A DNA stretch of 64,000 bases from Macrophomina tecta (taxonomy: Eukaryota; Ascomycota; Dothideomycetes; Botryosphaeriales; Botryosphaeriaceae). A program made the position numbers and the translations under genes. Location of the stretch: assembly GCA_024180945.1 (NCBI GenBank), contig JAKSGN010000003.1, positions 1,984,001-2,048,000 of the forward strand, given 5' to 3'. Shown here piece after piece: positions 48,267 to 59,424 of this stretch (its first letter is position 1; every line of letters starts with the position of its first letter). The notes beneath the pieces were generated by a model. The model saw nothing but the letters and a program-made list of their open reading frames with translations. It ran no database searches and was not told the DNA's origin.

Positions 48267-49470
48267 TTACTCCTCTTGCTCCCGCAGAAACTCCAACACA
48301 GCTGTTACGAAGTCAGCGGAGAGTTCAGCCTAATTGTGGGATGCCGCCGCCTTGTGGTCTTCTGCTTTTCCGTCGCTGCGGGGTGGCTCGCCTGTTATTT
48401 TTGTCCGGACATTTTCCCACGCCGACAGGCCAAGACGGACAACGCCCCTCAACACCACACAGCGGCTGGCTCATGCGCGGCACAGCCGTTTCAGAAAGGC
48501 CTCAGAAATGCAATAGCGAAATCAACCAGTGACGCACCTTGTCTAAAGCCCTCCGGGTTTTCAGAGATTACCCAATGCCCGGCCTCTACGTCCTTCATCT
48601 TGAACAGCGGGAAGAACCTGCCGATAATTGGGATCGTCTCGTCAGGCACATAATGGCTCTTGGTGCCGCGGATGAACAGCGTCGGTTTGCTGAAGCGCGC
48701 CTCGTCCGGGTTCTTGAAGGGGAAGTCGGCCATGTTGTCAAGCGCGTTGGCCAAATAGCCCACGGGTATCTGGAACTGCAGGTGGCTGTTGCCGGGTGCG
48801 CGTACCAGGTTCGACAGCAGGAACTGGCGCACGCCCATATCCTCGACAAATGGCTTGATGATGGCGTCGGCCTCGCTCTGCTTCTTGGGCTGCGCCGCCT
48901 CTACCTTCTTCATGCCCTGCACATACTTGGCAAAGTCGCTCTTGAGCGCCGCGTCCACCGGCGCGTTGTCTACCGGTATGAGGTCGCGAACCAGCTCTGG
49001 CCGGCGCAGCGCAACCGCCATGACCGTTTTCGCGCCCATCGAATGCCCAATCAGCGTTGACCCGCTGAGCTTATGATGCTCGATGAAATCCTCCATATCC
49101 TCCGCGAGCGCTAGATAGTCGTGTCGGGGATCGTGCGGGGACTCGCCATGGTTGCGCAGGTCAACAGCGTAGATGGGGCGACTCAAGTCGCGCGCGAGCT
49201 GCCTATACACACTGTAAGCGAATATCCCGCCGACACGGCAGCCCAAAAGAGACCGTACTTACTTATGCTCCTATTGTTCCTCTTAGAGCCGAACAGACCG
49301 TGCAGAATAATAATCGGAGCATTCTCAGACGAAGATGCCGCCGAACCCTTGGGCGGCTCGTGAAGGTCGTAGGACAGATCCAGCCGGGCGAGCGGACGCG
49401 AACTACTGAATGGCCTGAGGGTAGCGTGACGCACCAACACGCGCGGCACAGCAGCTCGTATAGTAAACAT
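48267..49470 (-). CDS. Mitochondrial alpha/beta hydrolase, Imo32/ABHD11-like
   Basis: Serine hydrolase of the ABHD11 group, mitochondrial, with proposed roles in lipid hydrolysis and protection of lipoylated dehydrogenase complexes. Three exons (49470-49259, 49202-48538, 48301-48267) give 303 residues. The N-terminus is a good presequence (MFTIRAAVPRVLVRHATLRP). HG oxyanion motif is ILHGLFGSKRNN, nucleophile elbow is GHSMGAKT, and the catalytic His is in EAGHWVISENPEGF. Intron 1 uses GTACGG with TATAG to give NNRSISKQLARDLSRP. The last 35-nt exon restores the conserved end FRQAVLEFLREQEE; without the 236-nt intron the frame would read into unrelated sequence. Confidence 0.92.
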
Positions 49471-50409
49471 GGCGAAAGGGGGGAGGGGACCGTTCACTGA
49501 GCGAGGCTATGCGATGCGCGCTTCGACAACCTCGGTCAAGAATTTGGGGAAAATGCGGATATTACTAATATGACGACGAGGCTCGGGAGAAACCCGGCTT
49601 GTAAAAGACCTGGATAACGGCAGCGCCGATGTGAGACACAGGACCAATCGGCGTGACGATTATTAGATGGCATGGACTGTAAAGGCCAGGCGCGAAGACG
49701 TAGTAATAGCTAGCATATGTAAGTTCCGAGGCTCATGAGGGATGTACGACCGCTACCCAGTGGCGCCCTGATCATTTCCTCAAATGGACTTGTTTAGGAA
49801 ATACACAGGTGGGACGAGGAACTATTCATGCGAGTAATAGCAGCTCGTTTTATGGAACGTCATTCCCAGCAAGAGGAACCTGTCTTTTCAAAGGATAGCC
49901 CCACCCTTCTGCCAGAAGCTCATAGTTACAGAAAAGATGCATGAGCACTTCACAAAGCCTGTCACATGGGTACCGGAGCGTTGATACGAACTACCTGATT
50001 AGGCTATCCGAAAAGCATCATGACTAACAGGATGAAAAATCATTAGCCTCTCTAACCAATGTTGAAATATCCAGGCAAGGGGAAGCATACAACAGAAACA
50101 GGTATTCCCCAATAGTCGTACTCCCGCCCAACGCCTTCTACTTGCACGAACTTAAAGATAAAGTGAAAGACCACGCGCTTACTCCTGTCACATGAAGAAA
50201 CAAAAAAAAAAAAAAAAGTGAGTAAACCCGCATCATGACCCAAACCAAGCGTTTCCCTCCAAAAGCTCTTCAACGGCAACAGTCGACCAAGGATTTTAGT
50301 TCCGTAAGCGCAAACACACCAGCCCCTTACGGTGGCGTTCTCCAACAGTTGCACATGCGGGAGCATCTTACGCTCTCCTTCTCCACTCCTTCAATCCTCC
50401 TCCGCCTCC
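49471..50409. other. Intergenic region between the hydrolase and RHB1
   Basis: 0.94 kb with a 16-nt poly(A) tract at 50202-50217. No coding signal. Confidence 0.5.
50202..50217. repeat. Poly(A) tract, 16 nt
   Basis: Homopolymer about 200 bp beyond the RHB1 stop. Confidence 0.9.
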
Positions 50410-51485
50410 TCACATCACCGTGCACTTGTTCCCGCCGGTCGGCTCGCCCGGATTTTGGCTCTTCTCGATCTCGCCAATCATGGCGTCGAAGGCCTTTGAC
50501 ACGTTCTCGTTGTAGCGCGCGCTGGCCTCAGTCCACGCGCACTTGAACTCCTCAGCCAGCGCCTTGCCCTGCTCGGCTGTGACCTGGCGCTGCTCGGGGC
50601 GCAGATCGCTCTTGTTGCCCACGATGACCAGCGGGACCCATTCCGTGCCCTGTGTGTCCGAAGAACGAAAGGACATACGCGTCAATACTGATTTCTTCTT
50701 CTTCAACGTGTTGATCACCGGGTGCCGATTCGCCGCTGCTGCTTCTTCGTCTGCTTCTTTCACCGCTTTTGCGATTGCTTGTCCATCGCTCTTCATCCCC
50801 TTTAGCACAACCATCTTCCAACCTCTAATAATAATATTAGGGGTTGGATATGGCAGGGATGAGGGTAGACAGGCGTAGCGTGGCGGCGAATGGCTGCGGC
50901 GGGTGGGGTGTTTCTCTTACCAGGTGGTTCAGAATCTTGTCCCGGATGATGCGAGCCATCTCGAACGTCTGCTTAGACGCGACCGAGTAGACGATCATAT
51001 AGCCATGGATTCCGATGAAGTGCTTCGAGTTCAGGATGCTATACTCATCCTAATGGCCAGTCAGCCACTGCCCGCCCGCCTGAATGACATTGTTCCTCCA
51101 GCCACATTGCTGTCCCATTCGCTTGACGTATCCCTCTCCGCTTCGAGCCCCGCACATGCTGCGGTGCAGAACCGCCTCTGCAAGACTGCGCCCTCAGTGT
51201 GACATACCTGGCCGGCGGTATCGATGATCTCGGTAGCATAATCTACGCCTTTGTAGCGAATGACTTTGCTGAAGGTATTCTCGATCGTGGGATAATAGCT
51301 CTCGACGAAGTGGCCGTCGACGAATTGCACGGTGAGCGAAGATTTACCTGCGGTTGGCGGAAGAAATCGTCAGCATGTGAAAGCGCGGCGGAGCAGACAG
51401 CGAGAGCAAAAGGGAAATGGGACGGTGTACCGACAGAGCGGCTGCCGACAATTGCGATCTTGCGCTGCTTCGGAGGGGCAGGCAT
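50410..51485 (-). CDS. RHB1: Ras-like GTPase Rheb (Rhb1)
   Basis: Small GTPase that activates TORC1 and affects arginine/lysine uptake. Four exons (51485-51431, 51347-51208, 51049-50921, 50649-50410) give 187 residues. G1 is GSRSVGKSS (14-22) with the Arg-Ser-Val variation typical of Rheb instead of Ras glycine pairs. The effector region is SYYPTIENTFSK, G3 is DTAGQDEYSI, G4 is VGNKSDL, G5 is TEASA, and the C-terminus is the farnesylation box CTVM. Splicing at residue 65 (GAC...CAG|GAT) and NHL|GTEW keeps the frame. The last intron is 271 nt. Complete and probably functional. Confidence 0.96.
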
Positions 51486-52753
51486 CTTGGCGAGCGGGGA
51501 GCTTTGCGAGATGAGGGCGGCGTAAGAGACAATGTCGAGCGGAAAATATCAGAGCCCGAGGTGAGGAAAAGGGACAATTGGAAGGGGGCTTTGCGCTGGA
51601 ACAGTGTTTGGGACTGGTGCCCAGCAGCTTAGCTGGTCAGGCGGTGACGACGGTAGTGCTGTTCCGCTCCGGCCTATGATGAGACAGCACGCAGGAACGA
51701 GGCAACAAAAGCCGGCGAAAATGTTCCGCTGTATAGCACGAGTGAAGAGAAAGAGGGACCCTTCGCGCGAGAAAGAAAATCCAGCAGCTGCAAGCCTACG
51801 AGGGCAGCCTGTCCTTTTACCTAAGAGGCTGCCAGTTCCACAATTGATCGAGTAATGGAAACAGCCCACGCCTATTCGCCCGCCCGCCTCCATGTGGACA
51901 TCCGCGACGTCGCCAAGCGCCGCAACGGACACGCAGACGGGGAACGTGTGAATCCAAGTCCTGCAAGAGCGGACTGTGTGGCAGCAGGCTTGTTGGACGT
52001 AGAAAAGGCCGGGTAGCAATCGTGACGCAATCTCCGCAGGGCTGGACCCCAAAGGGGTTCTGCCATGGCTGCCCCATGTTCGCGATCGACGGAGCTGTCC
52101 GCCGTCACGCCAGGTGGGATGCGTGTTCTTGTACACACATCTTGGGTGCATATGCTTTCCATCCGGAAAAGAACACATCAGCCAAATTCATCCGGGTGAA
52201 TACTGTCACTGCGTTGATAAAGCTGCGGCAGTAGTGAGTCGTTCACGGAGTAGCCCTTGCCGCAATTCCGCGGATAAGTTCCTAAGCTTCCGAGGGAAAC
52301 CTTTACTCATCTCGGAATGGAGCTGGATCGGCTACAGAGCGCATGGTGTCTGTATGGGCTCCTGTTCTGTACCCAAGCGCCACGCCCAGCTAAAATGGAA
52401 ATCTAAGAAAGCCGAAGGCAAACAACGCAGCACAAGAACTCTGAGATTAATGAACGTGACGGCGTATCCACAATGTTAATCGCACCCTACCAATGCAAAA
52501 TAATTATCAGTAGTGGTGTTTCAAAGTGTATGATGCTGCATGTCTCAGCTACATCACGCTGCACAGCTGGCCGCCCACCCACTCCTCAAAAGTCATTCTG
52601 GGGTATCGGGTATCTCAAGTTTTCCCCCATAGGTTTCCATTCCTTTGAGCATGCACCCAAGAAAAGACAAAGTAATTCCAAACGCTTCAGGATAAAAGAC
52701 CTCTGGCAGAAAGAAGAGCCGTTTTCGTTCTGGCACAAAAGAGGCTCATGCAA
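51486..52753. other. RHB1 upstream region and Wapl downstream region
   Basis: 1.27 kb. The left end is the RHB1 promoter, the right end lies beyond the Wapl stop. Open frames of up to 209 codons (- strand) have no domain. Confidence 0.5.
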
Positions 52754-55700
52754 TCAAGTCGCCCGCCCCTCAAGACGGTCGATGACTCCCTGAAGTCTCG
52801 CCGTATAGTTTGCCCAAACTTCCCGGCCCTCTTCGCCGCCGAAAGCCTCCTTGTCCACCCTCTGATGCACGAAGATGAATTCTTCGACCGCACGAATGAG
52901 CACATCCAAGCGTTGTTGTGGAAGCTTGGCGCGTATCTTCTCCCTGACGGCCCAGGTCTGGCAGAGATTGCCAAGAAGGACAGCGAGATATCCATAGGCC
53001 ACGCTAGACTGCGATTCCTCCATGCAGTCTGCTTGCGCGGCTCTTTCCATACCTTCAAGGAAAGATCGGACGAGCGAGTGTAGCAGCCCGTCGCCATTCT
53101 TCATCGATGCAACTCTGGCTTCGTGACTGAACTCCGCCAGATTGATCATTGCGCCAAGTGAAAGGATCAAGCGGTCCAAAGTCTTCATGTGCTCTTCTTC
53201 CTCTAACTGTGTACCAAGTGCTTGGCATCTTCCGTCAATCGACTGCAGCATGTTCTGCACAAGCGTAGGTGAAGCGAAGACCGCGCAAACTTCCGGGTTG
53301 TTGTTTGTGAGATTTAGCGTGAGGCGAAGAGAAAGCGCTTCCAATCGTTCCGTCAGAGATGGTCCTGCACCAAGCACGGCATCGATAGATCGAGCAAGCT
53401 GATACATTGATGCATCCGTATCCGTTGAAGAATTTGACCAGGCGGAGGCGTTCAGAGAGCCGGACTCCAATATAGACAGTGTAAGTTCAAGAAGAGTGGT
53501 GTCTGAAATAGATGCAGCACCTGACGCCAGTTGACGTGCGGGATGGTTTACGAGCTCAGCCACATCTGCGAAAGCACGGAAACCGAGCAAATCCTCCGAG
53601 TTGCCATTTTCACGTAACTTACGCACCACAGACTCCAGACTTTGCAGTGCTACTACCCGCGGAGAGACAACCTGAGGAGCGTCTTCTAGCCAAATGGTCT
53701 TTATGATTAGGGACCGAAACTCGCCCAGCATACCCTGCGCAACTTTGGACATGTTGGTTCGACGCTCCTTCGCGACCTTTGCAATGTCAGAGTCGAGCTT
53801 GAGCAGTCCAGCGAGCGTTCTCAGACATCCCGCGCTGTGCATGGCAGATACACTTGTCTTTGGTGCTTCGGCGAGAATCATGAACTTCATGGCACAGGCG
53901 ACAAGAAAACCTAGGATAGGATCTGTTGTCGAACCACAGAAGTGGAACAGGCGACTGTCCAGACCATGGTCGACCATGCGGCTGATGTACGCCTTGTCGG
54001 TAAGCTTGGAGCATAATTCCATAAGAGCACTGCGTCTCCGCGAAAGCGAATTTGCCTTCTTCTCCTCAATATCATCGAGAAGATTCTCAACATCGTCAAC
54101 AACACGCCTAGCTGTGCCTGCGGCTCGAAGCTCGTGGATGTTTCGCATACCACTACTGCCTTCTTCGAGGTCTTCAATATCATTGTCGGGTTTTACTCTG
54201 CGCGAAGGACCAAGAGAATCAAGGGACGGAAGGCCGAGCAGAAGCTCATCCTCAAGAGTTGCCTCATTGAGATATGATCTGGTACGAGCATAAGTGAGCT
54301 TCGGGCCAGAACCTGCAGGAGCTGAATTTTGGGATGAAGAAGCCTCTTGAGAAAATCCGGATGCAGATTCGGTGCGCTGAGAAGCTTTTGACGAGCCATC
54401 AGGGTGATGCGGCTTTGCTGATCTGTGTAGAGTCGTGTAGTCCAAATCCGCCATGGTCTCGTCTTCATCACTCTCTCCATCCGAGTCTCTATTTTGCTTC
54501 AAGGTGTCAATCAACCGGCGCCGTCGGCTGCCAGCCGTATGCGTCATGTCCGAGCTAGACCGCTGCAGCATGGCCCTTGGGGGCTTCACAGACTGTGTGA
54601 TCTTGAGTCCATTCAGATTGAGAGCACTTGGACTTGCAGTGTCAGCTTCCTCCAACAAATTACTCCAAGCCTTATGCTGCTTTGGAGTGACTGTCCCGAT
54701 AGGTGATTTCGAAGCTCTTCCTGGCGGAGTTGCTGGTGTGAGAAGATCATCATCTGCCTCAGCTTCTGGCATATCAGGTGAAGACGGAGATACTGGTGAC
54801 TCTGCAGGACTCGAGGGCTTGGTTTCTGGTGATGGAAGCATTTTTTGAAGTAGTATCGGGGCAGACTTCCCCTTCTGGGCCACTGCCCTGACCACAGTCG
54901 ACTGAGACTCATTCCTTCGTGCTCTCGCGAGCCTGGCTGCTTGTGTGGCGGAAGAGCTGGACGTTGCTGCTGCGTTGGGCTGAGCGTTCGAGCTTTTCTC
55001 TGGATCGACCTTTGGCAAACGGGCCGTGCGGATACCCGCTACAGCCTTCGAAGAGCTCACCTTAGGCGCGGGTCTGAGAGAAATCTTCTGTGGTGGACCT
55101 GCTAGTTCATCCGCAGATGAGCTGGTTTGCGGTGGTGCTAGCTTCCGTCTTCGAGGACTGGTTTCCCGCACGCCCTTCACCAGCTTGTCGCGACTTCCTT
55201 TCGTAACATCTGCACTCAAAACATCATCCTCTAAAGCTTCATCCAGATTATGAGATGCTTTGCCAATATTCTGCTTTGGTGTTTCTCGCTTTGAAGCAGA
55301 TATCATGACAGTTGGGTCGCGGCGCGCCGTCCGAAGATCGCCGGCTGTGGACATCTTTTTCCCAACAGGTTCCTCCGAGTGCCGACTGACCGAAGGACTG
55401 CGCTTACGAGAGAGCCTTTTGGCCTCGGCAGCTGCAACCTCTTTGTGCAGTTGCTCTGACGCAGAGTCCTCGGAAAAGACTCTCTCATTCATCTGCCCAG
55501 CATGGATCTTCTTCCTGGCCGGCGGCTTTTTCACAGCTCCCTTGGAAAGTCCGGTGAGCTCCTCATCGGACGATGGCATGTCGAAGATCGAAAGTGAGTC
55601 AACTCTCGATTTGGCGCTGCCGGTTCCTGATGACGCGACATTGCCTCTGGACGGGGCATTGTGCCCTTTGGCCCCAGTCCACGAGGGCTTCTGCATGCGC

Positions 55701-55801
55701 GGCTTTTCTGGAGAGGGCGCATCGGCGAAGAGCTTGTAGTTCGTGTTACGAGAGGCCTTGCCGTAGGTGGCCACCTTCTTGCGCCTTTGTGGGAAATCCA
55801 T
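52754..55801 (-). CDS. Wapl-like cohesin release factor
   Basis: Nuclear regulator that opens the cohesin ring (Rad61/Wpl1 in yeasts). A single uninterrupted frame of 1015 residues from ATG 55801 (MDFPQRRKKVATYGK); the absence of introns is unusual in this intron-rich window. The N-terminal half is a disordered Ser/Pro/Lys-rich tail beginning with the fungal Wapl start (RRKKVATYGKASR). From about residue 550 the Wapl helical-repeat domain begins with NIHELRAAGTARRVVDDVEN and LLDDIEEKKANSLSRRRSAL. It continues through HFCGSTTDPILGFLVACAMK and LSLRLTLNLTNNNPEVCAVF to a C-terminal helix close to the stop. Intact. It is divergent from FUR1 with 735 bp between starts. Confidence 0.9.
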   Translation of the reverse strand: MDFPQRRKKVATYGKASRNTNYKLFADAPSPEKPRMQKPSWTGAKGHNAPSRGNVASSGTGSAKSRVDSLSIFDMPSSDEELTGLSKGAVKKPPARKKIHAGQMNERVFSEDSASEQLHKEVAAAEAKRLSRKRSPSVSRHSEEPVGKKMSTAGDLRTARRDPTVMISASKRETPKQNIGKASHNLDEALEDDVLSADVTKGSRDKLVKGVRETSPRRRKLAPPQTSSSADELAGPPQKISLRPAPKVSSSKAVAGIRTARLPKVDPEKSSNAQPNAAATSSSSATQAARLARARRNESQSTVVRAVAQKGKSAPILLQKMLPSPETKPSSPAESPVSPSSPDMPEAEADDDLLTPATPPGRASKSPIGTVTPKQHKAWSNLLEEADTASPSALNLNGLKITQSVKPPRAMLQRSSSDMTHTAGSRRRRLIDTLKQNRDSDGESDEDETMADLDYTTLHRSAKPHHPDGSSKASQRTESASGFSQEASSSQNSAPAGSGPKLTYARTRSYLNEATLEDELLLGLPSLDSLGPSRRVKPDNDIEDLEEGSSGMRNIHELRAAGTARRVVDDVENLLDDIEEKKANSLSRRRSALMELCSKLTDKAYISRMVDHGLDSRLFHFCGSTTDPILGFLVACAMKFMILAEAPKTSVSAMHSAGCLRTLAGLLKLDSDIAKVAKERRTNMSKVAQGMLGEFRSLIIKTIWLEDAPQVVSPRVVALQSLESVVRKLRENGNSEDLLGFRAFADVAELVNHPARQLASGAASISDTTLLELTLSILESGSLNASAWSNSSTDTDASMYQLARSIDAVLGAGPSLTERLEALSLRLTLNLTNNNPEVCAVFASPTLVQNMLQSIDGRCQALGTQLEEEEHMKTLDRLILSLGAMINLAEFSHEARVASMKNGDGLLHSLVRSFLEGMERAAQADCMEESQSSVAYGYLAVLLGNLCQTWAVREKIRAKLPQQRLDVLIRAVEEFIFVHQRVDKEAFGGEEGREVWANYTARLQGVIDRLEGRAT

Positions 55802-56536
55802 TATTCAACGGAGGTTGAGTTATCGCTGCCGGGGGTCGAAGCAGTACGAGAAGCGTCGTATTTCAACACGCACAGGTCATTGCACAGAGCATGTGGCTGC
55901 GCGACTACAGACGGCCCAATGGCGGAGTGCTGTACTTGCAGGCGTATACAAGAGCGCGTGGGCGTAGGATGCGCACGGCCGGCGCGAGTTCAAAGGTAGA
56001 GTGGGTGCGGAGGTGTCAGAACGTGTGAATGCAGGTGGCAGATGCGATTGCGGGGGGGGACTGCAGGTGCGGTGGTAGGCGGGGTTGCGATGTCGCGATG
56101 CGCCAGCGGGCGGTGTTGATGAACGGGCTTGTTGACGCGCACGCGGCTGAGCACTGACTTGGGCTGCGCGCCACTGCTACAAAGCCTCACCTCACCTTGC
56201 CTAAGGGTCTGCCCGATTCTGCTGACCGCCCGGCCGCATGCGGTAAAGCGCGTCGGCCAATCGTCTGGTGGGGTTCTACGGGTCCTGCGCATCCCACGGA
56301 GCCAGGGTTATCGCAGGAGCTCGCCGGCGGCCATTCTAGCCATGCTTCTGCTGCACGACCTGAGCACGAGGGCGGTTTCTCAACTCAGCCGCTATATACC
56401 TCCTTCGGCCACCGCCGTTTCCTGAACTTCTCCTCTCCAATCTGCTCCCCAGCTCCCTCGCCAGCTCCCTCCGCAATTCTGCCCACACTGATCCACCAAG
56501 TCGGCCTGTCTTCAGCCCTACAAAGCTTTTACCACA
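55802..56536. promoter_or_regulatory. Divergent promoter region of Wapl and FUR1
   Basis: 735 bp between two oppositely oriented start codons. A TATA-like TATATACC lies about 145 bp upstream of FUR1 (near 56392-56399). No gene is seen inside. Confidence 0.5.
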
Positions 56537-57430
<894 letters not shown>

Positions 57431-58271
57431 TCATTCGGTCAGAAAGGCAGAAATTCCATTCGGAATGCATTGTACGACTAGCATAGGCACCTCAGCCGCC
57501 AAGGTTCGACTTCGTTCAGCCATTGAGCGAGGGATGCTCCACAAGATCACGGGTGAAATGCACCGGGTATATTTTCTGGATTGGTGCGGCAAGACGGAGC
57601 AAGAAGCTATGCATGAAGGGATCTAGGCGGCTCATTAGAAGAGCCTCGAGGTGGGATATAATGGGACATGGTCACATATACACTGGACGAGATATTTTGA
57701 TATGCCTTTGAGGCAAATGTACGGGCCGGGACGGGAGCAGGCAGTCATGATCTCAAACACTACTGGGCAATATCTTACATGACTGCTCCATGCACCTGTT
57801 TCTCTTTACACTTCATGATCGAGTCCCGGGAACACCGAGATCTAGAATTTGCAACATCTCACGCATGGATGACTGGCAGGGTAATGTGAATGGCACACTT
57901 TGTAGATAGATGTACATGCACGCCTCCAATCCTGATACCCCGAGCATAAGAATCCAATTCGGTGCAAAAATCCCACAGATCCGCTGGCATCTTAACCCCG
58001 GCTTAGTAGATCTGCTGATATTGTGCCCATCCAAGAAGACGCAGCAATCCCGCTGCTCGAAGGTTGACCTATAACGCACAGATTACGCTTTTCCCAATTT
58101 TCTCTTCCACCGGACGCCTGAACTCCGTCTTTGCCAGCAAGGCCGCATTAGAGCCCGTGGACCGCATGCATGAAGGCAACCATTCAGGTGATCATGCCCC
58201 GTGTTATTGCGGATCCCACGTAATCTTCCCAATCTTTCAAAGTGCATCATCAAATCCACCTTCAGACTTGC
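57431..58271. other. Convergent region between FUR1 and ELF1
   Basis: 841 bp holding two 3' ends. No coding signal that I recognise. Confidence 0.5.
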
Positions 58272-58897
58272 TCAGTCATCATCGGCGTAGTCGCCCTCCG
58301 CATCAGCCTCATCGTCGTCAATGAAGTCATCCCCGCCCCGACGGGCTCCACCAGCTTGTCCTCGTTGAACAGATCCGGGCTCGCGGTAGGCCTTGCCACC
58401 GGCGCCTCCAGCTTCTCCTTCGGCGACGGCGTCGCAAGCGTCGACCCAATCGTAGTAGACGTCGACGGCGGCGGAGAGACCTATGTAGACATATTGTCAG
58501 AGAAAGCGCGATCCGGAATGCAAGCGCGCGAGAAGACCTACCGTTGATGTTACACTGGAACGAGACACCGCACACCTTGCACGAAAGGTGGCCGATGGCG
58601 GCCTTCTTGTCGAGCTTCACGAGGATGGAATTTTCATGGTTGCAGAAAAGGCACTGAAAGGAGGTATCGAGCGTCTCTTTCTGGAAGCGTACAGCGCATT
58701 AGCATGCTGCAATGTGAATGCGCCGGCGCGTATGCGACGCGGGCTGCGGCCGGCGGCGGCGGCGGCGACATGACGACAATGGGTAGCAAATTACCTTTTT
58801 CGGCTGGGCGGGCTTCTTGGCCGCCTTCTTGCGTTTACCCTGGGTGTATCGGTGAGCAGCGAGCGGGTGTGGCGGGAAGCGGGTGTTATCGCACCAT
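58272..58897 (-). CDS. ELF1: Transcription elongation factor Elf1
   Basis: Zinc-ribbon elongation factor that helps RNA polymerase II pass nucleosomes with Spt4/5. Four exons (58897-58895, 58839-58795, 58680-58542, 58480-58272) give 131 residues. Exon 1 is the ATG alone; the next exon supplies the invariant GKRKKAAKKP. Four zinc ligands are in CLFC (26 and 29) and CKVC (50 and 53), with FNHE-type spacing CNHENSILVKLDKK. Then follow FQCNINGLSAAVDVYYDWVD and an acidic tail ending ADAEGDYADDD. The Gly-rich/acidic C-terminus is a fungal feature. Divergent from URC1 with 527 bp between. Confidence 0.94.
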
Positions 58898-59424
58898 GTC
58901 TGCAGCGTTGATGTTGATATGGCGCGGAGGATGGTGCAGTCGAGAGTGCGCTTTGTCAAAGAATGAATACGTCAGCCCAAGGCGGTCAGAGCTGAACTGC
59001 CACCACTGCGCCCCCGCCTATCTACGGCTGCAGGGGTACGCGCCGCCGGCGACCTGGACGCGCCGGCGGGCAAAGGCGCTCTCCCTCTGCTCAAGCGGCA
59101 GCACATGACCGACGTTTTAGGTAGCTTCTATCTGCGCCAGCCACGAATACAAAAGGCCCCTTGCAGCTCGAGCCGCAGTCCGCCTGCATCTCCGTCCTCA
59201 GGCTCCCCTCTTCTCTCTTCCAGAACTCTCCGTCGCTGTACTTGCGCCCTCGATTGCGCCGCGGATCAGCGCAGCTTTGTCTCCCCCGCGGGCATTAGAT
59301 ACATTGCCTTGTTTCTAGGAGTAGGACAAATCGACAGTGAGGCCTACAGATCTCTCTACTTCCACAGCTTCCGCGGCCTCCACAGCTTTGACATCTCTCC
59401 TCCTCTGTCTCCTAATTCCCAGCC
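58898..59424. promoter_or_regulatory. Divergent promoter region of ELF1 and URC1
   Basis: 527 bp between opposite start codons, with a long CT-rich leader next to URC1 (59370-59420). No clear TATA box. Confidence 0.5.
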
